DNA of 64,000 nt. Origin: Mortierella alpina. Its lineage: Eukaryota; Mortierellomycota; Mortierellomycetes; Mortierellales; Mortierellaceae. The translations under genes were made by a program, and so were the position numbers. The stretch is taken from contig JANATF010000009.1 in the NCBI GenBank assembly GCA_029449245.1, positions 682,001 through 746,000 of the forward strand, in the 5' to 3' direction. Below, in pieces: positions 37,363 to 48,854 of this stretch; positions within the stretch are counted from its first letter, which is position 1; each line of letters starts with the position of its first letter. Under the pieces are notes generated by a model. That model made no database searches, was not told where the DNA came from, and saw only the letters and a program-made list of their open reading frames with translations.

Positions 37363-38499
37363 TTATACGATGGGTCCCTTGGGCTGGGCTTGGTACTCCC
37401 AGTGAAGCTCACCCACATCGAAGTTTCCTTTGAACTCCCAGCCAGTCTGCTTAACATGGAAGACATTCACTGATCCTCCAGAATAAGCATCACGGTGAGT
37501 TGCGTGGTAGATAGCTCTACGTCCCAACTCCAGCGCATCGGGGACCGACAGGTTGTAGTCGTATCCAGAATCGAGTACACCATATGCAAAGGTTGATCCT
37601 GAACCAACAGAGAACCGCTCGCCTCTCATACGCGTACCATCAGAGTCGACATAGAACAGTTGTGGTCCCTAGAACAAATATATATCACGATGAGCAAGAG
37701 ATGTTTAAGATCACGCACACCTCAACAGATCGGATCCACAAGCCAAGAATGTCGTTGAGTAATCGTATCTTACAGTCTTGTCCCATCCTGTGATCATTGT
37801 ACCCATCGACAATCCCATGCCCTTGTAATCGTAGACCATGTTGCTCAGGATTTTGGACGCTGCTGCAACAGAAATGCGCTCCTTGTTACGGAGCTCATAG
37901 AGTCTACATCTCCTTCCAAGCTCACGCTCCCAGTATTGACAATCAGCGGCACCACCGGCCATGGTTCCGAGAAGGTAAGGGTTGATCTCAATCACCTTCT
38001 TGACCGTTTGCGATGCTAATTGCGGTGAGGACACAGGATAGAGGCACAATGTTAGGTGACCTGAGGGGATCATCTCTAGTGCACTGACATCCAGCAGGCA
38101 GGGCCGGATAATTGGCACATACCAATATATGATCCTCCCGAGGCACGCGAATCGACAGCGACAACGATTCCTCCCTGAAATTTGAACGCCAAAGTCGTAG
38201 TTCCGTGCTGGATACGGATACGATTCTCTGCGGACGCATCAGTATGGGCACGCAGGAAATCCACGGGCTATTGTGAGGAAGTATGTCAAAGGTCAGTCTT
38301 GTCTCGATGGAGTCACGATCTCATAGACAGTAGGAGGACTCTCGGACCAACTTACGTTGCCGACCATGGGGATGTCGAAGGCAGGGATCGCAAACTGGTT
38401 TGCGGCGTCCCATCCGGTCAGGGAGTCGCCGATGTGCTCCTCATTGTCGAATGAGGCAGCAGACGACGAGTTCGCGTATTTGCTGACTAGGGTGTCCAT
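37363..38499 (-). CDS. PRE2: 20S proteasome subunit beta type 5 (chymotrypsin-like)
   Basis: Four exons (38356-38499, 38123-38267, 37774-38015, 37363-37668) give 278 residues. A propeptide of about 70 residues ends in RIRIQHG, and the mature chain starts [20 protein letters not shown]. Counting from the exposed threonine, Thr1, Asp17 and Lys33 are all present (D in VDSRA, K in ASQTVKKV), so the subunit should be catalytically active. Family phrases continue with [40 protein letters not shown] and [12 protein letters not shown]. Beta5 is the main peptidase of the 20S core and the target of bortezomib-type inhibitors. It is head-to-head with PRE7 across 412 bp. Confidence 0.97.
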
Positions 38500-38911
38500 G
38501 GCTGAGAAGGTTGCGATGGCGACTAGAAAGAGAGGGAGCTGTGGGGATCGAAGAAGACGAAGAAGAAGAGACGATAGGGTGTAGGGGAAGAAGCGAGGCA
38601 AATGGAGGTTGGCCGACGAGCGTCTTGTCTTGTCCTGTGCTGTGGGTGTGATATGACCTGAGGATAGTCCAACGCAGCGTGAACTTGCGTATCGTGTCCT
38701 CGCTCAAACGCGTCCTCGAATACGTCACCCTTTCTGTGGTGACTGCCATGGCCTCGTAACGCATTCCACCCTTCATGGCCCTGTGGCAAAGGACATTCCC
38801 AGCTCACCACTCGCAACTTTGCAACCCGTCCGACACTCTTCTATCAGGAACGCTTCAGACCCTCAAACTCACTCGCCTCATCTCACCCCCACAGCAATAC
38901 AGCGAACAGAC
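38500..38911. promoter_or_regulatory. Bidirectional promoter of PRE2 and PRE7
   Basis: 412 bp separate two proteasome beta-subunit start codons that point outward. A TGTGGCAAA word (38782-38790) is one base from the yeast PACE element. The PRE7 side is C-rich like other leaders here. Shared control would help keep two equimolar core subunits balanced; that is inference. Confidence 0.55.
38782..38790 (+). promoter_or_regulatory. PACE-like word between PRE2 and PRE7
   Basis: TGTGGCAAA differs from GGTGGCAAA in the first base. It is 122 bp upstream of PRE7. The match is weak alone; similar words lie upstream of PRE5 and UBE2G1. Confidence 0.22.
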
Positions 38912-40099
38912 ATGTTTTCAACCTACCCAGGACAGGTCGTCGTTGATCACCCAGTCAGCGTTCCCATCGAACATCGCTTCGACCCTTATGTCGACAACGG
39001 CGGGTGAGTGAACGCGCGCTACATCAGTGCAAGCACACCCGCGCACACAGAGACTCGATAGTCCACTTTCCTGCCTGCCACCGGATCCACACCGGCTGCT
39101 ACACCTGGCGCAGCGCTCCCCTTGCTCCGAACTTTACCAGCTAAGCGGGACTTTCTAACGCGACTCCTGGACTCTCTCGCTTTCTTTGTAGAACGTTGCT
39201 GTCGATTGCAGGCGATACCTTTTGCGTTGTTGCTGCCGATACCCGTCAGAGTGAGGGCTACTCGATCAACTCGCGTTACGTCCCCAAATCTGTGAAGTTG
39301 TAAGAGCAGGATAGAACTGTAGAAATGTCTTGCTTCGTAGCAGTTTCTTGAAAGAGGGAGGGCTGACACGCTCGTTTCTAATGGATTAGGTCCGATAAGA
39401 CGGTCATCTCGATGGGAGGATGCTATGCGGACTGCCTGACCCTCACAAAAAAGATCCAGCAGAGCATGGAGGTACGACCCAGCAATAGCGCACTCCAGAA
39501 CATTATACCATCTCCATTCAGGAACCATTCGGTTTCTAACGCGTCTATATTCTTTTTGCTACCATTCTACAGTGGTACCACCACGCCCACGGAAAGACAA
39601 TGTCAACGGCCGCAGTGGCGCAGATGCTTTCGATCATGCTGTACCAGAAGCGTTTCTTCCCATTTTACAGTTGGTGCATTCTGGGCGGTTTGGACGAGGA
39701 GGGCAAAGGAGCCGTGTACACCTATGATCCTGTGGGATCCTACGAGCGTGAGTCCTGCAGGTGTGCTGGTTCAGCCTCGTCGCTCATCCAGCCATTTTTG
39801 GACAACCAGGTACACGACACCAGACATGTTCTTTTTTTCGGTGTACGCAAGGAGAGAGATTGAACTTGAAGAAACTAACATCGAAGTATTCTTTCTGCGG
39901 GCAAAATGATGCTTAGATCAACTTCAAGAACCAGGAGACTCAAAAGAAGAACTTGACCCTGGAGCAGGTCGTCCGCATCACAAAGGATTCGTTCACGTCT
40001 GCAACAGAGCGCGATATCTACACGGGTGACTATCTCGAGATCTTTGTCATCACAAGCAAGGGTGTCGAAGTACAGAGAATGGATCTTAAGAAGGACTAG
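38912..40099 (+). CDS. PRE7: 20S proteasome subunit beta type 1 (beta6)
   Basis: Five exons (38912-39003, 39192-39299, 39390-39471, 39573-39809, 39917-40099) give 233 residues, near human PSMB1 (241). Family landmarks in order: [95 protein letters not shown] and a terminal [20 protein letters not shown] ending in LKKD. Beta6 is a structural, non-proteolytic member of the inner ring. A polyadenylation signal AATAAA is at 40151-40156. Confidence 0.96.
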
Positions 40100-40516
40100 A
40101 GTCAATGACCGTCATTGAAGCTACCGTACGAGAGAGATTTGGCCTTGACAAATAAAGTGAAGATACTATTGCGACATTTATAACTTTCATGATGCAGCTT
40201 TGGGGCTTTGGCGTATACTCCACGTCGTCCATGCAGCTGGCTGAGGCTCACCCTCTGGCTGACATGCGCCTTTTGACGATTCGAGTGGCTTTTTGAAGGC
40301 TTAGACTTGATTAGTATGATCTTTCTCACAGGCACTCGATGGGGTCTGTCAGGAACGAACCTTCGAAAAGCATATTACTGATTGTCAGAGAAGCCTTGTG
40401 TCTAGGTTGTGCATAAATACAAGGGTGTGGAGCCACTTCCTCCCCTCATCTTCTTCTGCAACTCCAGTTCTCTCACATTCTTTCCCCTCTTCACCCAAAG
40501 AAACAAAAAGCACACC
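40100..40516. other. Intergenic: PRE7 3' end and LUD-gene leader
   Basis: The first 60 nt carry the PRE7 polyadenylation signal. The last ~90 nt before the next start are strongly C/T-rich with an AAGAAACAAAAAG stretch just before the ATG, as in a highly expressed gene. Confidence 0.5.
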
Positions 40517-41336
40517 ATGTCTGCCCACCCCGAAAACACCCACCTCAACCACACCTTCGCCGCTTTGGCCAAGTCCGATGCTCAGTTGACCCCCCTCGCT
40601 GACCACCAGTACACCAAGCCCGTCAGCGCCGACCGCGTCGCTGCTGCCAAGGCCGGCCTCGAAGCCAATGGCTTCAAGGTACACGTCGTCGAGAGCCGCG
40701 GTGAGGCATTCCAGACCATCAAGAGCCTCATCCCTGCCGGCAGCTCCGTGAACAACGCCCACAGCACCTCCCTCGAAGAGATCGGTTTCATCACCTACCT
40801 CAAGGGCGAGACGTAAGTTGGGCAGCACCAAGTGAAGTCAGAACATAGCCTCGTTTTCTCCCTCTCTTTCACATGTTCTAATCGAGCTTTCATTTCACTC
40901 TTTATTTGCCGCGCCTCATAGCCCCTGGAACAATGTTCATGCCACCATCCTCGCTGAGAAGGACTATGCCAAGCAGGGTGAGCTCCGTCGCACTATCGGT
41001 TCGACCGTCGACTACTACCTGACCTCCATGTCTGCTGTCACCGAAGATGGCAAGCTCGTCCATGCTGATCTTTCAGGCTCTAAGGTCGGCGGTGTCGCCT
41101 TTGGTGCTGGCAACGTGATCGTTCTCGCTGGTGCCAACAAGATCGTCAAGGATGAGGACGAAGCCTTCAAGCGTACCCACGAGTTTGCCCTCGCTGCCGA
41201 GAGCGCTCGCGCCCGTGATGCCTATGGTGTCCCCGCCTCGGCTGTTGTCAACTACGAGGTCATCAAGCGCGCCAACCCCTTCAACCCCAACCGCATCCAG
41301 GTTGTCCTCGTCAAGGACCAGGCTCTTGGTTTCTAA
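40517..41336 (+). CDS. LUD-domain (LutC/DUF162-like) protein
   Basis: Two exons (40517-40812, 40922-41336) give 236 residues. The sequence has the LUD-type layout: an N-terminal helical part (RVAAAKAGLEANGFKVHVVE), a Rossmann-like core with IPAGSSVNNAHSTSLEEIGF, then DYYLTSMSAVTEDGKLVHAD, LSGSKVGGVAFGAGNVIVLA and a GANKIVKDEDEAFKRTHEFA stretch. In bacteria LUD proteins such as LutC belong to L-lactate oxidation complexes; the fungal stand-alone role is not established. Codons are strongly biased to C in third position (GCC, AAC, CTC, GTC), far more than in neighbours, which with the C/T-rich leader suggests high expression. Confidence 0.85.
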
Positions 41337-41562
41337 GCCAGAAATGTACATTTTTAAGTAACATAGAAGCATAGCAAACTTGTATCTTATAAAACCCATA
41401 CACGGAAAATAACATGGTGGTCTGTGAGAGGGTAGCTCACTCTTGTCAAGACTTTTTATTAGCGGTCAGGTTTGTTTAAAGACTGGGAGGCGGCGTGCAC
41501 ACAGCGAGGTAAAAGGACGGCGCCTTCTTCAAAAACAAAACAAAAGTGAGGAAACATTAACT

Positions 41563-44412
41563 TTAAAGCTTGCGGCTCTTGGCCCAGTTGTTTGCGTCCA
41601 CAAATTCTTGTGCCTGTTCTTTGCCGATGGCGTTGGCGGCACCCAGAGACTTGACGGCTTCGCAGACGAGGTTCCAGAACGCGAATCCCCTCTGGAGCTC
41701 TTCCTTGACACTGTGCGCAAGGCTCGAAAGGGATGTCGCGCCGATGTGCTCCTCAACTTGCTGCACCGCCTGTTCTTTGCTCAAGCTGCTGTTCAACGCC
41801 ATAACCTCGAGGTACTCCTTGACCAGGATACCCAGCACCGTTGAAGGCTCGTGCGCGAATGGCAACTGGGTGGCCAACTCCGTGTAGTCCAGCGCATCCT
41901 TTTGGCACTCGTTCGCAAGCAGCATCTCGAGCATGAGAGCCTCACCCAGGTGACGCAGGTGGCGCGTCAAGATCTTGTTGATGCTGTTGAATGCCAACAG
42001 GTCGCGGCTCAATGGTCCAGCCCATGACTTGACGCCCTTAGCCATTCATTAAGGCAAAGGAACCCCTGGGCAGTTAGAATGGATGTCGCAGTGGAGCTGA
42101 TCACATTACGAAGAACAGATATCAACGGCGCCTACCTTGAATCGAGCACCGATCAAGCTGGATGTCCTGGTAATAAGGCGCGCCGCCTTCAAAGCGGACT
42201 CGTCCTCAAGAACAGGTTTTTTAGTGTAGTTGTGGCTGTAGGGCTTTGAAGTCAACAACCCACTTTTGATCAACTCCATTGCCACAATAAGTGCATCCTG
42301 GAAATCGAACGATGCTGCTGGCTGAGATTTGAAGGCATCAACCACGGCCTTTCCGTATGCTGTCGGTGTATGTGTGGCGGTGTCGACAAAAGAGCGAAGC
42401 TGCAATAGCTTAGACAGGTGCCGCGTTTGAACCTCGACCGACGTCGATAATGGTGCGCTGTTGTCGGCCGCTGCTGCATTTTTAGTCAATACTGTGGGTG
42501 AAGCATCGCCAGTATTTGAAAGTAGGCCGAGAGCGAACGAGTAGTTTGGTACCGTGATCTAAAGTACAGTGAGAGAGCGCGCATTAATTTCCCTTGCACG
42601 TTGAGTAGCCATATGACATGGCGACTGATACATAGTTCAGGTACAGATACCATACCCCAGATTTCTTCAACTCCATGTCAATCGACTGCTCGCCCGACTT
42701 CCAGTTAGAGATATCTTCGACTTTGACTGCTGCAGCGTCCAATTTAATGACGTGTTCGGGCGCCGAACTGCTCTCGTACCAGTACACGACCGAGATTTTG
42801 CGGTCATAGAAAGGATGCAGATGGGCCTTCATCAGTGAGAGTGTTTGGGCTTTCATTTGCATAATCTCCGTTGTCAAAAAGTTGCGGTACTCCTTGGTCT
42901 CGCCATTGCAAAGCGGCGAGAACTCGGCTCCATGAGCACAGAGCAACGTGTTCATGGTCGCTTCGGTGATGATTCCACGCGACATATAATAGTAGACCTC
43001 GTCCGGAAGGCGGTATCCAATGAACTCGTGAATATCAGTGGGTGCCTGTGCCACGTTCATGGGCTCGATATGCCCTTCGTCAGTCAAAATGGGCTGATGC
43101 CTCATGGCGCACCGCGTTCTGCAAAACAGATCAACGTAATTGCTCTTGACAACCTGTCCACGTACGACGGAAGTAAAACTGTATAAGGATTCATGTTGTC
43201 AGGAGCAGCATCTCGAAGTCAGGGGGGCGTGGTCCTCTTACTTGCGGTGAATCGGCATATGCCTTGACAGCATTGAAGCCTGTCCTGTGCTGTAACAGGA
43301 GCTCGTGGATGCTCTTGAACGCGAACGCGCCTTCTGCCGAGAGTGGTGGGAATGTTGGACAATGGTCGAATCCCGCGAGAATGCAGAGGTCTAGGAACTG
43401 ATCGTCGGATAGCATAAGGTCCTGGAGGACAGCTTTTTTAGAGATGACCGAAAAGGTCTGTTTCACAAAGTCGATGGAGGTAATAACGCGGTCAACATCA
43501 AACACGAGCAACTCTGATCCTGCATAGACGGCGTGGATTATCTGCTTGGGGTTCCTCTCCAGGTACACAAGCTATATACAATGACGATGACTTGTTAATA
43601 TAATTCAAATGCTGAGAGTAGTTGAGGTTCGACTCTGAGGTGTGGGCATTGTGTTAATATCTCAAATTTTACCTGAGCTCCTGCGCCATAGGGTGCCCTG
43701 ATGTAATCGATGTTGCGTTCCTTCAGGATTCTGAAGACGAGGTGGATCAGATCGGGCTGGTGGACCACGTAAGAAGTGCTCCAGGAAGAGAGGGCCAGAT
43801 CGATCTTTCCCGAGTTCACCGCGTCCCAGGCCGCGTTCCGTTTTGCAATCTTTGGGTCGTCGTTGACATAGGGTTTGTCCTTGCGAATTAGCGCCAGTCC
43901 TGAGAATACAAAGAGCGGGTGGATGGAGGCAGCTCTAGTAGTGGTGAATCGAGGTCGAGCCAAAGAAGGATGGCAGCATAACCTGTCAGGGACTGTGATA
44001 GTGCCGAGGCAAACCAGTATGTATTCGGGGTCGAGTGTTGCCTGTATACTGGACTTACTTGAAGCCTTCGAGCTCCTTCTCGATCGCCTTTCGCAAGCAG
44101 GAAGGAGTACCTCCGATGCCGGCCAGGTACTGTTCCGAGGCAGCTGTCGTGACAACCTTCTTGAGCCACACATTGCCGTCGATGCCTAGTCTGATGTCCT
44201 TGAGTATCGAGAGAGGTTGCACAGAGACCAGACTTTTCTGGGTCGTGTAGACTGTGGGAAATGAATCGAGCAATCGAAGTGTTGCGTGTTAGGACTGTAC
44301 CAATGCAACAAGGAACCAGCTCGTATGGTTGTTGCCTCCATTGATCCTGAAGGAACAGCGCGAATTCTCAGACACGAGCGCGTTTCTTACAGTCGAGATG
44401 TCGAACAGGCAT
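41563..44412 (-). CDS. MKT1: MKT1-like post-transcriptional regulator (inactive XPG-nuclease fold)
   Basis: Seven exons (44391-44412, 44059-44251, 43673-43934, 43242-43571, 42656-43153, 42136-42558, 41563-42036) give 733 residues. The start MPVRHLDFYTTQKSLVSVQP leads to the XPG-N-like LSILKDIRLGIDGNVWLKKV. An XPG-I-like part contains NIDYIRAPYGAGAQLVYLER and SELLVFDVDRVITSIDF. The usual acidic nuclease signature (GEAEA) reads YGAGA here, so metal-dependent cleavage is unlikely, as in yeast Mkt1. The middle region has FIGYRLPDEVYYYMSRGIIT. The C-terminal MKT1_C-type domain includes VKSWAGPLSRDLLAFNSINK. In yeast Mkt1 acts with Pbp1 on mRNA and mitochondrial functions; the same role here is inference. 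Two acceptors (43154-43155 and 42037-42038) were chosen because the more obvious alternatives bring stops. Confidence 0.88.
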
Positions 44413-44800
44413 GGTGTCCGGTTGAGCTTGGGTGACAGAGGAGGCGGCGAAGGGGGTGGGGTTGATGACGGCGAGATGTGGGAGAGTGGAACCCCCTCTG
44501 GTACCTGTGTAATAAAGGCGCGCCTGCACCGTGGAGACGCGGTGGCTTGTGGTTCTTGAGTTTGGCTCACCCCATATCAGTCAGGCGCTCTACACCCTTG
44601 AAATGGTAGCGAAGTGTTGACCGTATCTGTTTGTGGGCAATGGTCCAAGCGTGCATCAACACACCACTTTTCCTTCTCTTATTTCATCTCTACTACTTCT
44701 CTACTCCCTCTTTTCTCCCTCTTTACTCCGTTCTATCTCATCACCTCTTCGCTCCTCCACGGATTCTGGCCAACTCCTCCTTTCGTAACCTTGAATTGCC
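44413..44800. promoter_or_regulatory. Divergent promoter between MKT1 and the flavin monooxygenase
   Basis: 388 bp. The side next to the monooxygenase (44660-44790) is almost pure C/T, a probable leader. No gene. Confidence 0.5.
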
Positions 44801-46596
44801 ATGGGTCTCTTTAAAACACATAAGGACGGGTCGACGCCCGATATTGCCGTCATTGGCGCTGGGTAAAAAAGAAAAATGGGAACGCGCGCAGTATTATTGA
44901 ACGCACTTGGCACTCTTCCCTACAAATAATCCAACTCATGCCTCCTCTTCGTCCCTTAGACTTTCGGGGGTATGTGTGGGAATTCAGCTTCAGAGAATGC
45001 TACAGCTGACCACCTACAAGATATTTGAAGTCGAAGCCGATATCGGAGGCACTTGGCTGCAAAACACATACCCTGGCTGTGCCTGTGACAATCTTTCCCA
45101 CCTTTACAATTACTCATTTGCACCCAACTACGACTGGAGCCGCAAGTATGTGCCCCAAAAGGAGATCTTGGAGTATATACAGTCAACTGCTCGTATGTAC
45201 AATCTTTACGACAAGATTCAATTCCGGAGCAAGGTCTCAAGGATGGAGTGGAATGAGGATCGTCAAAAGTGGGTCTTAAACTGGAGCGATCTTGCGACTG
45301 GGGATGAGGCGGTACTCGAAGTGGATGTTGTCATTCAGGCGACTGGACTCTTCCGGGTACCAAGGGTACCGCAGGAGTTTACTCAGTTTAGGGGCGATAT
45401 CTGGCACTCTGCAAGGTGGAGATGGGATGTGAACTTGACCGGCAAACGAGTTGGGATTGTAGGGAGCGGTGCAAGGTAAGGTGCTCGAAGCATATTATAA
45501 CATCTAAATATCTAAATATTCACGCAAATCGTTTCCGTTCTCTTCAGCGCCATCCAGATTGTCCCCGAGATTGTGGACGAGGTCAAGAACCTTCAAGTAT
45601 ATGGACGCTCATCCTCTTACATCATGCCACAATTCGATGCTCAGTATTCCGACTTCTGGAAGGCAATTTTCCGCCGACTCCCACTCTTTCATACGGTATA
45701 TATAACCGTCTGGCACTATCTACTCGACAGCCTCTTTCTTCTCTACCGCAGGACTTGGCCCTCTACTTTCCATCGGGCACTGTTTTACCTCATCGTTTGG
45801 TGGCATCGACGACGACAGCTGCCTGACGCCACGCTCCGTCAAAAGCTGGTTCCAACTCGGTTGTTGGGGTCCAAGAGGACGGTCCTTTCCAATACGTATT
45901 TCCCTGCATTGTCAAAGCCCAATGTCGAATACCACAGCGATGAAATCATCAAAGTAGAGGGGAACAAGATCACCACAGCTGATGGGCATACTCAGGAGTT
46001 GGATGTTCTCATTCTGGCAACTGGATTTGACACTGCCGCCAACTATCCTGTTGGCCAGTGGATCGGGCGTGATGGAATTGATATCGCTAAGAGCTGGATC
46101 CCATCATCCAGGACTTATTATGGTGTCTGTGCACCTGGAGCACCTAATTGCTTCATGGCTTGTGGACCCATGTCGGGGACATGTAAGCAGGCTCGTTTCT
46201 CTTGGCTCGTTGCTGCTTTAGCCTATATGCTATAATAATTGCTTTCTTCTACTGATTGACCGACCCTTGGTCTCCATAGTCCACCAGCCGATCACCAGCT
46301 TAATAGAGGAGCAGGTGATGTTCATGATCAAGAGCCTTTCGCTCATGATGGAGCACGGGTATTCGACACTAGAGATCACGGAGAGAGCGACAAGGGAATT
46401 CGTAAAGCTCTTCGATAAAAAAGGAGCATTGGCTGTGCCATTTGGACCTGCGAAGGACACGTCCATTACGGGCAAGAAACCGCTGTCTCCTTCTAAGTAC
46501 TGGACCGGCACCCTCGCAGAGTTCAACCTACGGCTGTCTCGCTTCAATTCAGAGCTGTTTACGGGGACAGGCGTACATGGACCTGTGCAGGTATAG
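44801..46596 (+). CDS. Flavin monooxygenase, Baeyer-Villiger type
   Basis: Four exons (44801-44862, 44960-45475, 45548-46182, 46280-46596) give 509 residues. The FAD Rossmann motif AVIGAGLSGVCVG is interrupted by intron 1. EADIGGTWLQNTYPGCACDN is the GGTW region. The Baeyer-Villiger fingerprint FxGxxxHxxxW is met by FRGDIWHSARW at about 164-174, followed by the NADPH Rossmann motif RVGIVGSGAS and a LILATGFDTAANYP motif. Such enzymes use NADPH and O2 to insert oxygen next to carbonyls or oxidise soft heteroatoms; the substrate cannot be told. Between the NADPH motif and LILATGFD an aromatic, partly hydrophobic segment (about residues 235-290, rich in Trp, Tyr, Leu and Arg) may bind membrane. 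The gene stands alone, not in an obvious biosynthetic cluster. Confidence 0.92.
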
Positions 46597-47001
46597 AAAT
46601 ATGAACGTCGCTCTTGTCCTCAGCGAAGATAGGCTACATTGGTCTGACTGGGGCTTTGGGTGGATAATAAACTTGCGAAGAAAGCACAATTGGATGTTCA
46701 TCCGCGGCGGCCTTTACAGTAATTTTTTTGTATGTTTGTTGAAAAAGAAGCAACGAGTTTGCACGACATGAAATAGGGGTGCCCTCGAAAGATGGCTTTC
46801 AAAAGACGCGGCATGACACGACCCCCTTTTCGACCTCGACCTCATGATTGGGGCGTGCTGCTTGACGCACTGTGCTCTCCCACTCGCGGTGTGCCTGCGT
46901 CAGTTCCTGAATTGTGAATTGAAGCACGTTCGACCTGGATTCGGCTGCAAGTTTGATCCGTTGTCCTTTTCATGCGTAGTCAATTTTTTAGCCCTCTCTT
47001 C

Positions 47002-47033
<32 letters not shown>

Positions 47034-47175
47034 TCCGCTCGAGTTCATACACCTTTTCAGCAACGTTGTCGTTGCAAATTATCTTTGCAGGAAGGACCTT
47101 CTTTTCATGACCCTCCATTGTATCTATCTCTTCATGTCTATACCCATTTGATACGCCGTTCAATATTTTTTCACT
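46597..47175. other. Intergenic with CT microsatellite
   Basis: The region contains the 3' end of the monooxygenase and the C/T-rich upstream region of the next gene, including a (CT)12 run. No gene. Confidence 0.5.
47002..47025. repeat. (CT)12 microsatellite
   Basis: An uninterrupted CT dinucleotide run lies about 150 bp upstream of the DUF4203-type gene. Confidence 0.9.
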
Positions 47176-48835
47176 ATGCCCTCTTCCCGATATTCACGCT
47201 ACAGCCAGCTAGCTATCTCAGTATGGATCCTCTGTACCATGTACAATGCACAGTACGTAGTCGGCGCTCCACTACCCCAAGCCTCGGACAACAGCTCTAT
47301 GAATGGTTCTCTAGGTGATCCGTTCTCGACCCCCGACTATCTTGGTTCGTGAGATCAGTTGCTCGCAATGTCATAACAACTTCGCAAACACAATGGCCTG
47401 AGGCTAAAACAGCTGCTACTTCTCCATATTTCTCGATAGCGCCGTCAACGTTCACTTGGGAGCAAGGTGTCTATGGAGTCATGTTCTTGTTCTTTGGCGC
47501 AATCGAAGTTTTTCGAGGATACAAGTACATTCGCTTCACCATGCTCGTGGCTGGATTCCTTGTTTGGGGTAAAAGAACTCAACGAAACATACACAAAGGA
47601 GCAGCTCGACTTCAACCCACGACAGGCACTTATATCTTAATAACTCTCCTATGAACTAGCCAGCACCGCTGTGATGATCATGCTCATCGTCAATATGAAT
47701 TCGGGAGTTTATCAGTCCTCAGGGATATACTTTATGGTCTGGCTACTCGTTGGCATTGGCGGATCCCTTATCTCGTTTTACTTATGGCACGTTGGTATCA
47801 TCCTCACAGGAGCCTATGGAATGTAAGTCAGAACTTTCCGAACCGCCAAAAAGAAAAAGACGTATCTCGAAACAATCCTTGACCTCTTGTCTGTTATCGT
47901 TTCATTTCAGGTTCGTAGTTGTCGCAATCATCTTCACAGCCGCCAACGTCCGCAACTATGTCTTCCGGTACACTGTCCTCGCTATCTGCGTCGTCGTGGG
48001 TGGATACCTCACTCACCGTTATGAACGACTTGCTGTCATCTTCGCTACCTCCCTTGGAGGCGCTTACTGCATGATGTTCGGTCTTGACATGTTTGTTCAG
48101 GTCCAATTCCGAGCCACCTTCCATGTGATGCTATCTCAATCGAGTGAGAAATTTCACCCTACAGCCGGCACTTGGGTCATGGTGGCATGTGTTCCTGTCA
48201 TCGCACTGTTTGGAATCATTTGGGAACTCAAACATCACGATGAACCGGTGGGTAGCTGGTGGTTTGGCCATGGTGCCAGACCTTTACCGCCACTTCCAGG
48301 TGAGAAACAAGTAAGGCGATGCTGTGGCATCCCCTTGTCGAGGTCTGCAAAGTCTGTCAAAGCCGCCAAAGCTGCTGCAGCAGCAAATGATACTGAAGGC
48401 GCAAGTGGATCAGGTTCTTCGAGTGAAGGCACGCTCGTGCCACCTCAAGAGAAGGGGATTGCTCTTTGGGCTTGCTGTTTTCCGGGACGCGTCAAGAAGG
48501 GTAAACCTGCCGAAGACACCTCTGAACTTCGAGGGTCAGCAGTATCAGCAGCACTAAAATCACCATCAACATCCTCGCTAACATCGGCATCCGGTATGAA
48601 GGACAATATTGCAGTAGAGGGACAGGAAAATATCACCAGTGAAAAGTCAAACACGCCGTCAGGCGAGGTGGAGGGAGATGTGGACAAGGCACCAGAAGAT
48701 AACATGCTGTCTTGGTCTAAGGCTGGTCATTCTGAGGATGCCTCTTCCCCTCCTAAGACGCATCCTGGTGTCTACAAGGTCACTATCAAGCGCGAGGTCC
48801 GTGAGTTTGGAGTGTCTGTTGACGAGCGCCTGTAA
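47176..48835 (+). CDS. Multi-pass membrane protein with DUF4203 (TM7S3/TM198-like) domain
   Basis: Four exons (47176-47344, 47413-47568, 47660-47822, 47911-48835) give 470 residues. A signal peptide is likely (MPSSRYSRYSQLAISVWILC and a hydrophobic run to about residue 30), then a short Ser-rich outer segment. Next come about seven membrane helices: TWEQGVYGVMFLFFGAIEVF, FTMLVAGFLVW, STAVMIMLIVNM, IYFMVWLLVGIGGSLISFYL, FVVVAIIFTAANV, YTVLAICVVVGGYL and a helix near WVMVACVPVIALFGIIWEL. This is the DUF4203 layout. The last ~170 residues are a Lys/Ser-rich cytoplasmic tail with two CC-containing patches (RRCCGIP and WACCFPG) that could be palmitoylated. Function of the family is unsettled. Its 3' end runs directly into the tandem repeat array. 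Confidence 0.85.
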
Positions 48836-48854
48836 TGCTAGCGGCAATGCACTA

